A DNA stretch of 64,000 nt from Eutreptiella sp. 'Long Island Sound 2002' (taxonomy: Eukaryota; Euglenozoa; Euglenophyceae; Eutreptiales; Eutreptiaceae): contig OZ038384.1 in assembly GCA_964036045.1 (NCBI GenBank), positions 43,897,704 through 43,961,703 on the forward strand. The letters are read 5' to 3'. The position numbers and the translations under genes are program-made. Below the pieces are notes generated by a model. The model was not told where the DNA came from, did no database searches, and worked only from the letters and a program-made list of their open reading frames with translations. This document shows, piece after piece, positions 63,430 through 64,000 of this stretch (the first letter of the stretch is position 1; every line of letters starts with the position of its first letter).

Positions 63430-64000
63430 AATTTTGACCAAATGTTAAAAATATTGGTTTTCACATAGGTCTCTAGGCAGAGAATCACATGGGCCTTGTA
63501 GTAAATGGGGGTCTATTGGGAATGCAGAAATCCACACAGTTTGGGTGCCAGGCATGCCCATGGAGGAGACAATTCGTCGTGGAACCAACCTACATGATGC
63601 AACAACACATTTGACCACAATGTAGCGCATTTCACAACCAAGTAGTGGGCACAACGACTTTTTTCTAACCGCAATATCATGCAAAATTACCTATAAATCC
63701 TACAAAATTTTGGCCTTTAAAAGCACCCCTTGTGCCTAGTTCCCCAAATCCCACCATCTTGTGCGGAGTCTGACTTGGGCACCTTTGTGGTGATACGTAA
63801 TGATGAACGGTTCACCTACAACCTACAACCCATTTCTCACAATGTCAACATCCCTTGTGGCCCTATTGTTAGCACACAATGATGATCACCCACAATGCAC
63901 TTCCTCGGATACGGTTAAAGGGGTCAATTGTGGGTCCGAAGGGGTAGAAAAGTGATTTTATTTCAGAAACGTTCATACAACACTTGGGGTGCTCAAACAA
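63430..64000. repeat. Dispersed repeat family R3, copy 3, cut by the window end
   Basis: Block-by-block similarity to 54510-55095 in the same orientation, ending in CACTTGGGGTGCTCAAACAA at the last base. The rest lies outside the window. Confidence 0.7.

Overview
The window looks like nuclear DNA of a eukaryote with a large, repeat-rich genome, probably a protist or alga; no feature fixes the taxon. Reasons: spliceosomal-type introns (for example two phase-0 introns in the hAT-like gene at 5153-6021), non-LTR retrotransposons, DNA transposons and MITEs, long CA/GT/CT microsatellites, many minisatellites, and no operon, Shine-Dalgarno or prokaryotic gene organisation. Poly(G)/poly(C) runs of 9-25 bases are very common.

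Layout. 1-1410: three short tandem arrays. 1.7-4.9 kb: degenerate coding stretches (one gag-like) plus inverted copies of a GC-rich ~105-bp repeat. 5.1-6.2 kb: small three-exon hAT-type gene (-). 6.3-10.7 kb: more of the ~105-bp repeat, including a ten-copy array (8.56-9.58 kb), then the first copy of a 1.1-kb dispersed repeat with a tRNA-like Pol III promoter. 11.6-13.8 kb: a ~95-bp minisatellite and a broken coiled-coil protein (-). 15.8-16.9 kb: second copy of the 1.1-kb repeat, abutting the 3' end of a nearly complete bicistronic LINE (16.9-23.9 kb, -). 24-31.4 kb: two MITEs with perfect 8-bp target duplications, two SINE-like retroposons, palindromic GCGCTCTGC sites and RNase H debris. 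31.7-33.4 kb: zinc-knuckle gag-like ORF. 34-38.8 kb: two unrecognised interrupted proteins. 39-41.1 kb: second, frameshifted LINE. 46.8-49.4 kb: the best host-gene candidate (-). 50.6-57.5 kb: retroelement fragments on both strands. 58.2-62.9 kb: GC-rich coding stretches (+) split by AT-rich intron-like islands, full of stops and frameshifts. 54.5, 57.9 and 63.4 kb: a further dispersed repeat.

How it fits together. Most of the window is transposon-derived. LINE-1 couples ORF1 and ORF2 by an ATGA overlap and keeps the visible endonuclease, RT and RNase H catalytic residues, but ORF2 has two in-frame stops. The MITEs have CA...TG ends and 8-bp duplications expected of the hAT superfamily, and a hAT C-terminal dimerisation domain is encoded 19 kb away. 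Several otherwise open frames are broken by single stops that are each one C-to-T change from CGA, CAA or CAG, which suggests methylation-type decay more than an altered genetic code. Nearly all recognisable coding sequence lies on the minus strand.
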